Under the pieces are notes generated by a model. That model was not told where the DNA came from, searched no databases, and was given only the letters and a program-made list of their open reading frames with translations. Shown in pieces: positions 44,521 through 57,816 of a stretch of 64,000 bases of DNA. Every line of letters starts with the position of its first letter. Position 1 is the first letter of the stretch. Both the position numbers and the translations under genes were made by a program. This DNA comes from Terebella lapidaria (taxonomy: Eukaryota; Annelida; Polychaeta; Terebellida; Terebellidae), in the NCBI GenBank assembly GCA_949152475.1, contig OX424555.1, positions 74,415,499 through 74,479,498 of the forward strand. Reading direction: 5' to 3'.

Positions 44521-44528
44521 TATTATCT

Positions 44529-44799
44529 CTTCAAAATGACATTATTTTAGAGTAAATGATCAGCATCCTAATACTGAAAAGAAAATAGGGGGTCACCGTG
44601 CTCGTTTCTTCTACATATTCGATCAAAATCACACATATTTACCTAAAATGACATAAATTCCGGCATTTTTGCACATTTTTTAGTCCATATTCACATCTTG
44701 CCTCGTGTTTTCCATGCGAACGGATACGGTGACCCCCTATTTTCTTTTTCAGTTTTAGGATGCTGAACAGTTACTCTATGAAGTATATCATTTTGAAGC
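44529..44799. mobile_element. Foldback MITE, 271 bp with arms of about 75 bp
   Basis: CTTCAAAATGACATTATTTT, CAGCATCCTAATACTGAAAA and GAAAATAGGGGGTCACCGT on the left are complemented on the right by ACGGTGACCCCCTATTTTC, TTTTTCAGTTTTAGGATGCTG and ATATCATTTTGAAG. The central spacer of about 120 bp is unrelated. No reading frame. Confidence 0.85.
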
Positions 44800-45459
44800 T
44801 CTAGATTATGTTGATACAGGTATTTATTTTAAAAAACCCTTTGGCCCCCTCCCCTCACGGTTTGGAGCGGGCTACCTTAATAGGGTATTTTTTCAAGGTG
44901 TGATTTTCAAAGCTCTCATTTGTTTGACTTACATTAACAACTCATCTGATAAAATATGAATGTTTTATTACAACTTTTAGAGGTAGCTCATCACATTTGA
45001 AATATTGGTCACTGCCCATTTGAGGACTTTCCGCGCAGTCATGCACGGCGAACATACACGACGATGATGTAATATCAATATCATCATAAATATGTAGAAG
45101 AGAAAATTTCTTCATGGCAGTGTGATTAGCAAGGAGATACACATACATCCAACAAATCATCTACATAGCAACATAACTAGGCCTACCAGCAGCATTGCAG
45201 CATCAGATTGCGGAATCAAAGGACCAGCAGCGCCCATGGTAGACATACATGTATGAAGTACAAGACTATCATGGCATGTTGTCCTCGTAATATATTGGAC
45301 CAAGACAGTCATTTGATGTGCGTGATTACTTCAGGCATCAAAGAGATATTCATGCAACAAGGAAACTAACTTATCTACTCAGTGACAGACAAAAGCTGGG
45401 GAGATACTACTATACTAGTAGTCATAAACTCTGGCATATGTTCATCACTGTTCAACATT

Positions 45460-46442
45460 CGAATCCTTTCAACAGAGTGGACTTTTTGCTGTTTGGGTAC
45501 CGACGCCGAGTTCGGGTAAACAAAGTCTGTGAGCATCTCTGGTATTGCCTCCAGGCTTTCTGTGTCTTCTTTTGACTTTCCCCATATCACATTTTGTAAC
45601 CACGGGAACAACAGGGTCACAGAAAGTCAAGCCAAGCAGCTCTTCACTGACATACCACAAGTGTCTAGCAAATTTGCTCAAAGCTGTCTTGGATATGGAT
45701 TGGTTGATCTTTTCCATAACCCCTCACAGGTTGGAGGAGACTGAGGTGATTTTAGGATGCGGAAATGACATCAGTAGCAGAAAACCACGCCTGAACATAG
45801 ATTTTTGTTATGATCACAGAAACATAGAGGATGCCTCCTGCCTCACGTGATGGTAGCATGAACTGGTCTCTGAACATGTATTTCTGGAGCACATAGATAG
45901 CCTTTGCCGTCCATCGGCTATGGTGTATGACACCTGGTTCCAGTAATTGCTCACAACAGGCAGGATTTTCACCAACAAGTACTATAATGAGCTCCAGCAT
46001 CTCCCGGTCGTTATTCCTGGATTGGGACTCTTGGAGCTGTGTCGGGTCAAAACGGGAGCACCTTTTCATTTTTGTCCTCATTAGCAGCAGTTTTGAAATT
46101 TGAAGGAGCGATGAATCCCCAGTGCCTCTGAAATCTTTTGAATATCAGCACATCTGGTCCTGAAGTTGGGTTCATGCAAGTGTCAAATGCACTTGCTAGA
46201 AACAGCTTCAGCAGGTGTTGATGGTATGCCAAATACAGAAAATTGCGACTGAGCTTTCCCTCAAACAAAATACAAGAACCGCTTATTTGAACTGAGTTTG
46301 TGGACGTGCTGTCGGAGCACATTGCTTTGACGTGACCACCTTCCTGCCAAATTTCTAACGGGTTCAAGACAGCGGTAGCCTGAACTTCACCGGTAGCCAA
46401 CTTCGGGACTCCCAACAGCTGGTAGATGTCCACTCCTGACAT
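45460..46442 (-). pseudogene. Decayed RNase H-like (hAT-related) transposase
   Basis: Three minus-strand frames follow in order. 46442..46047: GHVKAMCSDSTSTNSVQISG (Asp-containing strand), LYLAYHQHLLKLFLASAFD (His motif) and SGPDVLIFKRFQRHWGF. 46081..45752: NDREMLELIIVLVG, GVIHHSRWTAKAIYVLQKYM and FRDQFML. 45717..45469: SKFARHLWYVSEELLGLTF. I recognise this as the widespread invertebrate family of uncharacterised transposase-derived proteins with an FDTTxSNTG-type motif, present in many copies in aphid and cnidarian genomes. Frameshifts separate the pieces, so it is not functional. The family call is from memory of its motifs. Confidence 0.6.
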
Positions 46443-48589
46443 AACTCTGCACTGTTAAATGATATATATTATATTTTCCACCAAAGAAATCACCAAGGAA
46501 AAACAGACTACTGGTAAACTAAGCAATGTGTGGAGAAAAACCATATCTTGAACAAGAATAAGTGTAAATACTAGTAAATGTATATTAATTCAGATGTGCC
46601 ATTGGTCAGACTATTGGTATGTACTAGATGTCACAGACAAACAACCAAATTGCAAACTTGTCAACATCAAAATACAAAAACCTCCATAAAAAAAAATTCA
46701 GGATCTATTTTCTATTCACATTACCTCATAGTCGTATTTTGTAGGTCCCCGTTTATACCCCTGGTAGAATCCTACATGGACCTTTTCATTACAAGGTCAT
46801 CGCAGAGGAAAATAAGTCAGATAAAAACCACAACACTGCAGTAATATATCCATATTTTTGTATTACAGTCCAATAGGCAATGAATGGTTCAATGGTAGTC
46901 CCGACATGGAGTCAGAAGTGACAATCACACCAATAATAATGTGGTCTCGTAATGCCCAAAAATCAGCAAAACAGGCCAAATTTGAAAACCCTTGAGCTAC
47001 CTCTGATTATCCATGTATTTTCCTGTATTAACCATTCCAACACATTGGTAGGGTGAGAGTGTTGAAAATAAAATTTGACAAATAAGGACCACCCCATGTC
47101 GCACTTCTCGAATCACACCACAAAGGATTTGAAATATGCTTCTAGACCTAAGCTCCGGAACCAAGCCTGGGGTCTAACTTGGAGCATTCGATGTTCATAA
47201 ACCAGCTGATTTACTAGGTGGACTTAAAACTTGAGTTTGAATACTCATGCTCATAATTGTTGTATTTTACGTTGATGTCTTTACCAGATGTAATCATTAC
47301 CAGATGTAATTTTAAATGTAATTTTACGTTTGTTATTGGAATCATCCAAATTTGGCTGTATTGGTGGTAATAGATTAATACTTACATTCACTGCAACGAA
47401 AGATGTCCCGTGTAGGAATTCCTATAAGTTCATTATACAAACATATCTATTGATTCAATACAACGTGTAATCACTCATGAAATAGATGATGTACATCCTA
47501 AGACACGCACAAACTTCCCAAAAGCTACGATGGTCATCAAACTACGAGTGTCAGCTAATTTTGGCGTTTGGACTGTTCAAGATTATTAAACATGTGAACA
47601 TTATATGGAAGCATTTGGTGAGCGCTGATAAATACAGTCCCAACGTAACAACATATATAGCAAGTAACGAGGGAAAGAAAATCTACAAAAAATGGGTCAT
47701 TTTTCGGCAATTAATTGGCGACGAAGTCGGCAAAAATATCAGTATAGATAAATGAACAAATGGTATATTACTCAACATATGTTATCATCGATTCATCTAA
47801 AAATTCATCAACTTTATTATACAAACGACAAACCACGGCATCATTCCGTATGCTAAACAATGAAGATGGATCAATAGCCTCAGTGATAATGGGTTAACCC
47901 CCATGTCTCTATCCGACTAGATCTAATTGCAGTCTGTCTTCTGACAGACCAAGACCATTTTGTTTGCGCGATGACTTTTGAATGATTGATCAAACTAGAC
48001 AATTATTTTACAGATACATTGTATATCTAGTATGTCCGAGATAGCAGAACACCGAAATGCAAGGAGTCGTAAAATTGTTCCTGAAATGATCGAGACCCGG
48101 GACCATAATCGAGAAACGGGCAAGAAACATGTATGCGCATGAGCAGGCTGGGTGACTCTGCCAGCATCATTCGCTGGCGAGTGTACTTGGCATAGCTCTG
48201 TCGAAGTGTCAGCCACTGCGCACTTGCTCGTCGTCCAGATGTGATAAACTGGTATGTTAATGTAATTAAATGTATTGTCTACAGGATTGATAACGAGCCT
48301 AAATGACAGTTTTCCCTTGTGTATTGGGTTGGTTGTCGTAAAATTTAACGACATGTTCTGTAACACTCCACTTCATGTGCAAGTTGTCAATTGAAATCAA
48401 TCGGACAATGTGAAAGAAATATAATATGCTCAGCTTTGTCTGGTTGGTTGGACACTGACACAGATTTGGGGAGAGTTACTTCGACATTGTGTCTTTTTTG
48501 CTAACGGCAAAATTACATCGAGGATTACTGGGGTTTGACTCACTCATATATCACCATCCATCCGGGTCGAATGCTTTCGGCAAGTCAAC
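46443..48589. other. No gene recognised; upstream flank of the TauE/SafE gene
   Basis: A few open frames (47486..47755 plus, 47995..48366 minus) with no recognisable domain. The promoter of the transporter should lie near 48.3-48.6 kb, but I see no distinct core element. Confidence 0.35.
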
Positions 48590-51500
48590 ATGGCAGTGGT
48601 ACGAACTGCTGAAACAAAGGTGAGTGCATTGTGAATTTTACTCAACTTACGATTCATTATTTAAATTTATCGATACCGCATAAAAACAGAGAATGCAGAC
48701 ACTAGTACAAGTCAAGTTAGACATTTAAATCGCATTGCGCAATGATAGAGGAAATTTGAAACAAAAAATTCCTTATTACAAATGAAGAAGGGAAGTATGG
48801 TGTCTATTCCATCGAAACATTGACAAAACGTCATAAAAATTATAATTTCCACAAACACAATACAGCATAACAATGTAATAATGTGGCAACTATAATGAGT
48901 TCAAGTTTTTATTTATTTATTCAGCCGCCAATTTTCAGGAAATGGACATGTGTGTACAAATATCATGTGTGATGACAACATTGATATCACAGGAAGAAAT
49001 CACAGGAAACAAGAGAGTCAGAACAAACCGAACATAAATATCTCGTCAACCTGACTTCTTATACGAGCAGATTGCAAGCTCGTATAGCTGCACAGACAAA
49101 CATTTCGAATATATAGATTACAGTAGTTTACCGATAGATGCACGGCACTCACCCCCCCCCCCCCCCCACATAGAACCATTGAGGTTTTCGGCATTGTGTT
49201 TTGTACTCGCATTCATGTTGTTTCGTAAAATTCGGATTGCATGTGTATTCATAGATGATGTGTGATGGTAGATTCTGGAACATCACCATCCCAAAACGAT
49301 TGAAGATATGTACCATTGAACCATGTGGCGATCACGATGAAGAAGCAAGATTTATGTCTAATTAGTAGAGTGACAGGGCTTTATTGATCGAGACACTTGG
49401 TCGAATAAGAATATATTAAGGTTAGCAAAATTATGACAGCAAATATAGACTTTCATATATCACAAATAATGTATGTGCACAGTAAGATAATATAAATTTA
49501 TATGAGATAATATAAATTTATATGATACAGAACACAATTATCCTCATATATGTTTATGTATAATCCTACATAGATGAATGTTCTTTTGAAAATGATGAAT
49601 ATCCCCTTACAGGGTTTTTGTTGGAACATTATAGTAGTCGGAATTTTAAGTCATAGTGAATATACAATTGATATAATCGGTTACCAGCTGCTATGGAAAG
49701 CAACATTCAAAACCTGTTTTAAAAAAATAGGAATTGTATGTATGGTTATATCGACCAACTGCCGTTAAAATAAGATTATTAAGGTGAAGCCAATAATATC
49801 CCCAAATGTTTGAAAAATATACAAATATCATTTATTGTCAAACTGGGCCTGAGTGTTACTTGATGATTATCTGCATTGTAGTTTAATTAGCAATGTATCA
49901 CATTATAGTGTTCTATTCAAGCAGTGTGCTGTCCTTGTAGTGTGTTTACAGTGCCCGGTTACTCACATGCACGAGGTTACATATCAGGTTTATACGAATA
50001 CACGGGCAATTTGTTAATATTCCGAGTGTCTGCGACCGAGTTTCATGTTTCATTGAGAAATTGATGTCAACTCCCAGTGTAAACATGAATTATTTGACCC
50101 CGGGGCAATGGTCATGTGTACGGCCGGGAATGTTTTGACGAGGACGTAAGCGCGTGCGCAATCGAATTGCCGAGTGACAAACCAATCGTCAGATAGAACA
50201 CCTTTTTTCCCACAAAATATGTCTGCATAAATCAGTATTTTTGCTTTGAAAAAGGAAAATATAGTTGTGTCCCTATTTTAATCATCAAATACACTTTCAG
50301 AATGGTGATTGTCAACCATGTCATCCGTGTAAACACGTGTGTATGAACAATATTGCACATTTATAGCCATATGTATTGTTTCGTAAATGCACTAGGTTGT
50401 GTGTGGATTTTGTAACACGGTTGTATCAGTCGGGATGTTCCATTGTTGTCAACATACTACACTGGCGACAATTCTTGTTTCTGTGGCCAGCATCTGCTCC
50501 CCTCCCGTCAGGTTTGCTTTAACGTCGAGTCGAAGGATACACGTGGCTTTTTTATCAGCAGTTTCCAGTTCTTTTCAGAAACTACCGTTTATTTTCATAT
50601 GATTTGTTATAAAGCTTGGAGAAACGTAAAGTGGTTATCATTTTCGGTTGAATTGCTTGAACAAGTAGTGTTCAGATTCATGTGAATTAATGCTCGCCAT
50701 GCCGACTCAAGTATCATATCCTGCGCCTTCCTCTATATATTCAATACACCAGTTTACGGTTCCAATATTCATGAGGCTAGTATCATGTAAACAATGTACT
50801 TGCTCGGGACTGTCATAGTATGGTGCCCGATTGAGGCCATTTTAGTATTTCAAGACCGAGGGACCGAATAACGAGGCGAAGTAACAAAAAACCGACACGA
50901 ATTCTTTTTGTTGTTTCATCAACTCCTAGCCGTACGTGAAAGACAGTTATTTTGTAGATTTTCACGCATTCTCTTGCCAAAAAAACTAGATATTTATTTC
51001 AAAAAGTAATAATATATAAAAGTCGAAATAATATTTCATGATATTATTCTGACTATAATTTTAATTTTCTCTAGAGAATGTGTTATGCTTTCGTTCATGT
51101 GTGTGCTGCTGAGTGAAATATATATTCCAACTGCACTAAATGGAGTGGTCATTTAACACGTGGGCTTATTCTAGAAAAGTTGCGATAGTGTAGGGAGAAC
51201 TCCAACGTATCAAACAGTTTGCCACAGATTTACGGCATGCATGCTGGATCCCGCTACCTAGGGTACAAGTGCTATGCACTGCCACACTGCCGCACTGTCA
51301 CAGCGGGTGCCGTAATTACATAACTGAAACCAGGTACGATAGTCCGACAGACGGGATCCGGACCAATACACAAGTCAGAAATACATCGTCATAGTAACCA
51401 GAAAGAAGCAAGGTGAGCGGAATCCAAAGTAGCGATGCAAAACGATCAGACCTTAAGGGTCTGTTTTGGAAGAATAGGGCTAACTCCAAAACTTGAGTCC

Positions 51501-54500
51501 AAAACTTGACTACACTGTTATGCTCCAGAAATTAGACTGAGCCCATTATAAGCAAACTAAAATTTTGAGCAAGGGATTCCGGAATGGACGATGACCTGTG
51601 AAGGTCATCTACTGAAATGGAAGGTGTGCCGAGTGCTTGGAATTCAATTAACCTTTTAATTTTAGAAATTTTGTAAAATGACAAACCAGTAATGGAAAAT
51701 GAGGTACTTCTAAAAAGTGTTGCCGGTTGCCCTTGCTGACAGGCGCCAGCAAATCCGAGAATATCCGTGCAGGGTTGAGCGGCAAGAAGCGAGTCGGCAA
51801 TGTCACTGTGGCCCTACGGAGTGTAACCAGTCAGCCTCACTTGCCTTCCTCTATCGGCTGGTGGTGCTTCTTCCTGGGGACCCCGGCTCTCTCAACAAGG
51901 GAGGAAGATATAGCCTCGGAGGTGGGGAGGAGCCCTGGCTCCCGCAACGGGGGTGGTAACTGCAACCCTGGCAGCCACCGAGGCCTAGTCGGGGCTTCCT
52001 GGATGGAGGGGAGACTTCCAGCATTCAGCGGCGCAATCACAGAGATTATCTTCACTCTATCGACCACGCGGTGTTCCCTGACACGCTTGCCTCATTTCCG
52101 GACCAAGATGGGGTAGAGCACAACCTCCAGGGGTGCGTCAAAACAGTCCGGAACGATCTGGTTGAGGGTGGATGACCGGAGTCATCAACACCCTCATGTC
52201 CTTGAGCCTGAGCCAGCTAAGCATTGCAAAGACAATGCCTGAGATCCTCATTCCCAGCACAAAACCGCTGCAGTTCCTCATGCACATCGTCGGGGATGGG
52301 AGTCGGCCGTGACTCCACTGCCTCTCTAGCAGCAGCCATTCCTTCATGATATGCCTGCTGCTCATAGGCTTCAGCGACAGTCTAGTAGCTCTCCAAGCGT
52401 GACCTGAGGGGTACTCCCCTCTCACGCACGTCAGAGCTCCAATTCCTGCCACCCTTAGGTAGGTCCTGAAGGGCCCGAAGGACCGGCAGGTTGGCCAGCC
52501 CTGCACCAAGCGGTACTTGCTCCTGGCCATCTCGTCGATGGTCCACCTCGTGACCTACGGTCTCGCGGAAAGTCTTGTAGACCCGAGCAGTGTCCGAGCC
52601 ATACTGCCTGACTATCTTCTCAACTGGATTCAGAGGCTCCAGGTCCAGCGCGGCTGTGCTTTGCCACCCCACGGACCCACCTTCTGAGAACAGCGAGGAG
52701 ACAAAGGCCGAGCTGGTAAGAGGTGGCAGTCATATAAGAGCAACTTCAGCGAACGGAGCAGCAGCAAAGGACTTTGGGTAATGGGTATGGACCCACCCCA
52801 CGGACCCACTTTCTGAGAACAGCGAGGAGACAAACGCCGACCTGGTAAGAGGTGGCAGTCATATAAGAGCAACTTCAGCGAACAGAGCAGCAACAAAGGA
52901 CCTTGGGTATGGAGCAAGACAGGCATCGTCAGTTACGACACGTCTGTGAAAATTGAACTATTTGCCACGAAGCACGGATTGCTTTTTCATTTGAAAAATA
53001 GTGTTAGTTCATACACATGTAAAGTTTGACGTCGTCCGCTATCCCGGATCCTCGTGGATAAGCCGCTCAACGTGGGTCACAGCGGACGTGCATCCGCTAT
53101 CCTCAGATCCTCGCGGATAGTCCGCTCACTGAGGGTCACTGCGGGTGCAGTATTTACTACGGAACGTTAACCAGGAGTAGCCCGCCCTGCGAGCCCAGTC
53201 ATGCAGACACCTCTCAGATACACGATCGTCACCGTGGTGTTAACAGTAAGGCCGGCTCGCCGCGGTCCGCCATGGGGGATGGAACCCGGACAGCCCGACG
53301 GTTCGCCAGAGCCTGTGTCGCACCATCTTAGGTGGGAGACCGGTGATCCAGAAGGCGAACACCCCCGAGTCATCAAGGTCTTCCCCACCTGGGCCCCTAT
53401 GGAAATTGTCCCCAGGGCCCTCGCGGGCCTTAGCCGAGTGAGGACGTAGGGCTCATGGCCGAGCCTTCCGTCGTTCTCTCGCCTTGCTCAGCTCTGAGAC
53501 AACTCCACTGAACAACGCGGCTCCAGAGTACTTATAGTCCCTGAAGCACGAGATACGAGGGAAGTGACGTACGACCATTGTTACAGCATACTGGAGGAGT
53601 TAGAGGGCGTTGCCAAGCAGCACACGTGCTCCGAACAGAAGCGTCCAAAACAAGGCCAGAAACAAGCATATTTAGAAAGAATCACCTGCCGCGATCTTTG
53701 GGCAAGATCGCAACACACAATATGTAGCCTGACTCCCTATGTCTCCCTATCATCTCGAATGGTTCAGATATTTTTGACATTTAAAAGTCGACAAGTGATA
53801 TTGGCAGGAAAACTATTTTTTTCCAAATCAATTACATATATGCCTGTGGTCTCAGAAAAATGGGTTACAAAACAAATTATGCTTGATCAGATGGACAAAT
53901 CAAGCATATGACAATACAAGCAGCGACTTTTCTTTTCTTTTGTGCGCCGTTAGCTCTGACTTAACCCATTTCACGCTCGATTAGCTCCGACATATACGAG
54001 TAAGCTGCAATCGCATTGCATCAAGGGATACAAAGCACCGAGAATGGTGTTACTGTAAACAAAATCAAAATATCTCCACCAGAAACTCGCAACGAAATCA
54101 ATTAGAAAGGGGAGTCTGTTTGGGCATACAGGTGCAGATATATAACTATTATGCTTTCTTCGTTCGATCAGAAATGTATGAAAAAATTCATAACCTTCCT
54201 CCAATATCACTTTAAATACCAGACTGATAGGCCTACAGATTATGATGATACAAATATGCTCTCAATAATACCAATCAATTCACCAAATCAATGAGTTTAG
54301 AATCTCGACGTTTATGTGCGGCACAAAATATTTCATTTAGCATCACAGTTGCTAAACTGCATCGTTATTTCGGTGTAATGCATTGCTCATTCTCCCCGTG
54401 GTAGCGAGAATTGAAATGACCGCCATCGGACACCATAGCCTCGGATGGTCCTGCAGCTGTCAACTTGTCATTCGGTTCAATAAATTTATAGAAATGAAGA

Positions 54501-57500
54501 GAATCCAGACCAGTTTTCCTTCTTGAATTGTCAGGAAGAAATCCAGGGTGTTCAAGGGGTGGGCTTGTAAATATATGAGATTTTTATTCCTGTATAGTAT
54601 CCAAACTGGTTTATTCTGACAGATAAAACCGCCGCTGTCGTGCTGCTGCACGTGTGGTTTGTTTACCCGAACTTTACCTTATTTGGCAAACTGTAAACTG
54701 GTGTATAAGAATTGGAAAAGTGCGAGACGGATTGAATGGTATGTTTTCAGTGGATGAGTAGTTTCAAGGAGCAGTGTACGTTACTTGGGCCAAAATGCCA
54801 ATGCCTGCTCCCCAAAATCCGACTAGGATACAAATACTCCCAATACAAATACTGCTATCTCAGAACAATCTTCGTGTTCTGTGACCATATAATCCCAAAT
54901 TCTCAGCACAATCCACTTGTCTAACACACGCATATGCATAGAAGCATCCGTATCAAAGATAGATTAGCCCAAATGATAAGAAAGGGTGAATAATAAAACC
55001 TTTCATTGAAGGTCAAATTCAAGGTCAACACGAGAGCTGCAATATATGATTTCACATTTGATTGTGCCAATATTTAGACTCAATTTTGAAGTATTCCAGG
55101 AGCATACAGCTCTGATTATGAAGAAAAAATGGCGAAGAAATTTGAATGGCGAAAATGTTGTTGCTGTTGTTGTTGTTGTTGTTGTTGTTGTTGGAAATGG
55201 TTCAAAACGAATAGTAATATGATTTGGGGAAAATCAAAATTGCCACCTCACGCAGACCGGCGATTCAAGGGAAACAAAAACTTAATCACGTCACGAAGTT
55301 ACATCTTTTTGGGGAATCTTTTGAAACAGACATCTCTAAACTGCCTGAACAGTTTTTGAGAAAATGCCACCAAAATCAGAAATTGTCCGTTATTGTCGAA
55401 AATGACCACCACTTTGAAAATAGCGCGAAAATAGATAAACAAAAAAAACTAAACAAAAAAAAATACCTCCCTCTCAAAATATCTTTTTGTACAAGATTTC
55501 AGAAATATTCTATCATAAACATTGAATATAAATCTAGACGGACGACGACGGATGCAACATCTGACCAATGGTTCGGTAACCTAAAACTTCCTGTTAAATT
55601 CAAAACTGGAAAACAGACGCCATTTTGGAAAGCGTTAATGAAAGAGAATTGGTTTGTTACTTAGCAAATGTACAAGATAGAAAATATTTACGATCAAGTA
55701 TACTGCACAACAAGCAAGATATTTTTTTTTTGTTGAAACTTCGCCGTTCGATGTATGATTCAACCGACCTCTCCACGTTGGTAATGATTTTATTGACTTC
55801 GGTGTTCTTCTTTCTAAAAGAAAAAGGTTATAACGGCTGAAACTATTGCAGGGTCGTAAATCGTGCCGTGACGGTCCGCGGGCCTGGTGTATCAAATACT
55901 TCTGGGAAGGTATGTATATCGTCGTCACCAGATTCTCCGCATTGGTCTAATTATAAATTTTGTCTGTCAACTATTATCGACAACCGAATCATTCTCGACC
56001 CATTCGGTTTTACACAAGCGGCTTCCACTTATGACCTTGTCCATGTCCATACCCAAGTGATTTAGAATCATTATGGTTGTAGTCGTACAAGATGAATCTA
56101 AGTTTATTTATTTGACGTTGGAAACTCGTGTAGTCTATGTAACTCGCAATATATTTCTTGGTTATCAGACCATAAAATCATTTCGCAGTAGCACCGACAT
56201 TCTGAGGTCGAAGACGCTGCACCTGAATAACAGTGTGAACACTATCAGAGTGAATTTCCCGAAAACAACATAATATTTTGCATTTGCAAAATGATACAAT
56301 CTTTCTGATAACGCAACCTCTTGTTTCGATAGGCCAGCAATTAAGTGGCGGCAAGCAAGATGACCGACTCTTGGAAGCGCTGCCTCTGCACAAACGGTTT
56401 CTGGCCAAGAACCGACGACTTCTAGGTTTCCTGATCCCCGGCGTGTTTTACAACTTTTTCTGGCTGGCACTGATGATACAATGGGATCTATGGCACCATT
56501 ACGTCGACAAATATCCTATGACCATCACTATGGTATTCGGGTCCATGATTGCTGGTAAGGAATGTCAACGCGCACTCGTACCAAAACCATGTACATTATA
56601 TTATTATATTCCAAAAATGTTTCATTTTAGATTGGCATAATGAAAACCTTGTTGTATTGTTGGTACCGTAATAGATTGACAAGACATTTCAGTGACTAGA
56701 TCTATACGTGTCGTATCCAGCTCCATTTCAGTTGAATTTGAATAATTAATTTGGTAAGATTCAGAGATAAGATGGCCATGGTTGACATTTACAAGGTAAA
56801 GAGAAGAGTTGATGATTTGTTTGATACAGGACTGACGGGTATCGGTGGTGGAGCCGTCGCCTTCCCGGTGATGACCTTGGTTCTGAATGTCACTCCGTCA
56901 ATGGCCCGGGATTTCGCCATGATGATCCAAACCAACGGTATGATAGCGGCGACATTTACCATCTTCCTCATGCGTGTGGTGGTTGAGTGGAACGCCCTGA
57001 TCACATGTACCGCTGCAGGAGTCGGAGGTGTCATCTTCGGTCTACACATCATTGATCCATTGCTGAAGCCCTCCTACAAGAAAATGGGTTTCGTCTCCAT
57101 ATGGTTTGCGTTCGCAGTCGCGCTTCTTTTCCTGAATCGCGTTCGCAAGCGGAAAACGTTCAAAGAGATCCCGGCCATGAACTGGTGGCGATTTGTTGTG
57201 CTGTTCGCTTTCGGGTGTGTCGGCGGTATTTTCACGTCTTTCGCCGGCACCGGAATGGATATTTGTGTGTTCATGGTCCTGACCCTGTTTTTTCGCGTGT
57301 CAGAGAAGGTAGCCACACCCACGGCGGTCGTCACCATGGCCCTGAACTCGGCCGTGGGCTTCTATTGGCGCGGCGTTATGATGCAGGGCATCCTTCCGGA
57401 GACGTGGCAGTACCTGGCTGTGGCTACCCCAGTGGTGGTGGTCGGAGCTCCTGTTGGGTCCGTCCTCGGCTCACACTTTCACCGCTTGGTGCTGGCATCG

Positions 57501-57800
57501 CTGGTCATCGCCTTGAACACGGTGGGTCTGATTGGCGGCTTCGTTGTCGTCCGGCCGATGACCCCGGGACTCATCGGCGTGTCTGTGGCAATCATCGTAA
57601 TCTGTTTTGGCCTCTTCATGCTACTGACACTCGCCGGTCAGAAAATTCTAAACAGACAGGAGTTGAATGACGAAGAGCCCATCGTCATCGAAGTCCCAGC
57701 CTCTGGTTCCAAAGGTATTCTTAACGGTTCCATTAACCACGCGTTCGACACCGGAAATACATCCGCGAACGAGCAAATAGTGAACAATACACATTTGTGA
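48590..57800 (+). CDS. TauE/SafE-family membrane anion transporter
   Basis: Model: join(48590..48619,55852..55909,56333..56554,56830..57800), 426 residues, all phases fit. The last two exons are certain: the exon boundary joins MVFGSMIA to GLTGIGGGAVAFP, the conserved TauE/SafE loop, and a second copy of the motif (GCVGGIFTSFAGTGMDI) marks the family's internal repeat. About ten hydrophobic segments are visible (FLIPGVFYNFFWLALMI through LIGVSVAIIVICFGLFML), with a hydrophilic tail after about residue 375. Family members move sulfite, sulfoacetate or other sulfur anions in bacteria; the animal substrate is not known. The ATG at 56751 is inside an intron and is not the start. Exon 2 (GRKSCRDGPRAWCIKYFWEG) fits by phase. 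Exon 1 (MAVVRTAETK before GTGAGT) is the weakest part; it fits phase 0 and leaves a 7.2-kb intron. Confidence 0.85.
48620..51700. other. First part of the TauE/SafE first intron
   Basis: C-run at 49152..49167; a MITE fragment (CAAGTATCATATCCTGCGCC) at about 50690..50760, related to 4657..4781 in reverse. Nothing else recognised. Confidence 0.5.
51700..53560. repeat. G+C-rich, probably retroelement-derived block
   Basis: Clearly richer in G+C than its surroundings. On the minus strand a frame from 52672 runs through one TAG to about 52216 (EKIVRQYGSDTARVYKTFRE, VAEAYEQQAYHEGMAAAREA, PDDVHEELQRFCAGNED), resembling a gag-like alpha-helical protein with one in-frame stop. At 52665..52920 a segment of about 130 bp is duplicated in tandem (TTCTGAGAACAGCGAGGAGA). 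At 53030..53160 a segment of about 60 bp is duplicated (TCCGCTATCC, GATCCTCG.GGATA). No reverse transcriptase seen, so class is unknown. Confidence 0.4.
53561..54640. other. Intron sequence, no feature recognised
   Basis: A/T-rich, no exon or repeat identified. Confidence 0.4.
54690..54800 (-). mobile_element. GGCCCAAGTA MITE copy
   Basis: Minus strand: GGCCCAAGTAACGTACACTG, CTCCTTGAAACTACTCATCC, AAAACATACCATTCAATCCG, CTCGCACTTTT, as in 4657..4781. The far end has diverged. Confidence 0.75.
55156..55192. repeat. (TTG)n microsatellite
   Basis: Trinucleotide run; gives a false poly-Cys frame. Confidence 0.95.
55235..55600 (+). repeat. Dispersed repeat shared with 23085..23490
   Basis: Second copy in the same orientation, ending GACGACGGATGCAAC and GGTTCGGTAACCTAAAA. 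It lies just upstream of TauE/SafE exon 2. Confidence 0.75.
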
Positions 57801-57810
57801 CTCTACTCAC

Positions 57811-57816
57811 AATAAA
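57811..57816 (+). terminator. Candidate polyadenylation signal AATAAA
   Basis: Ten bases after the TauE/SafE stop codon, which would give a very short 3' UTR; further AATAAA-like sites lie near 58.03 kb. Confidence 0.45.

Noticed and set aside
56751..56829. ATG at 56751 as start of the TauE/SafE protein
   Set aside because: It lies before a GATACAG acceptor; the upstream exon 56333..56554 supplies the conserved first helix and joins in phase.
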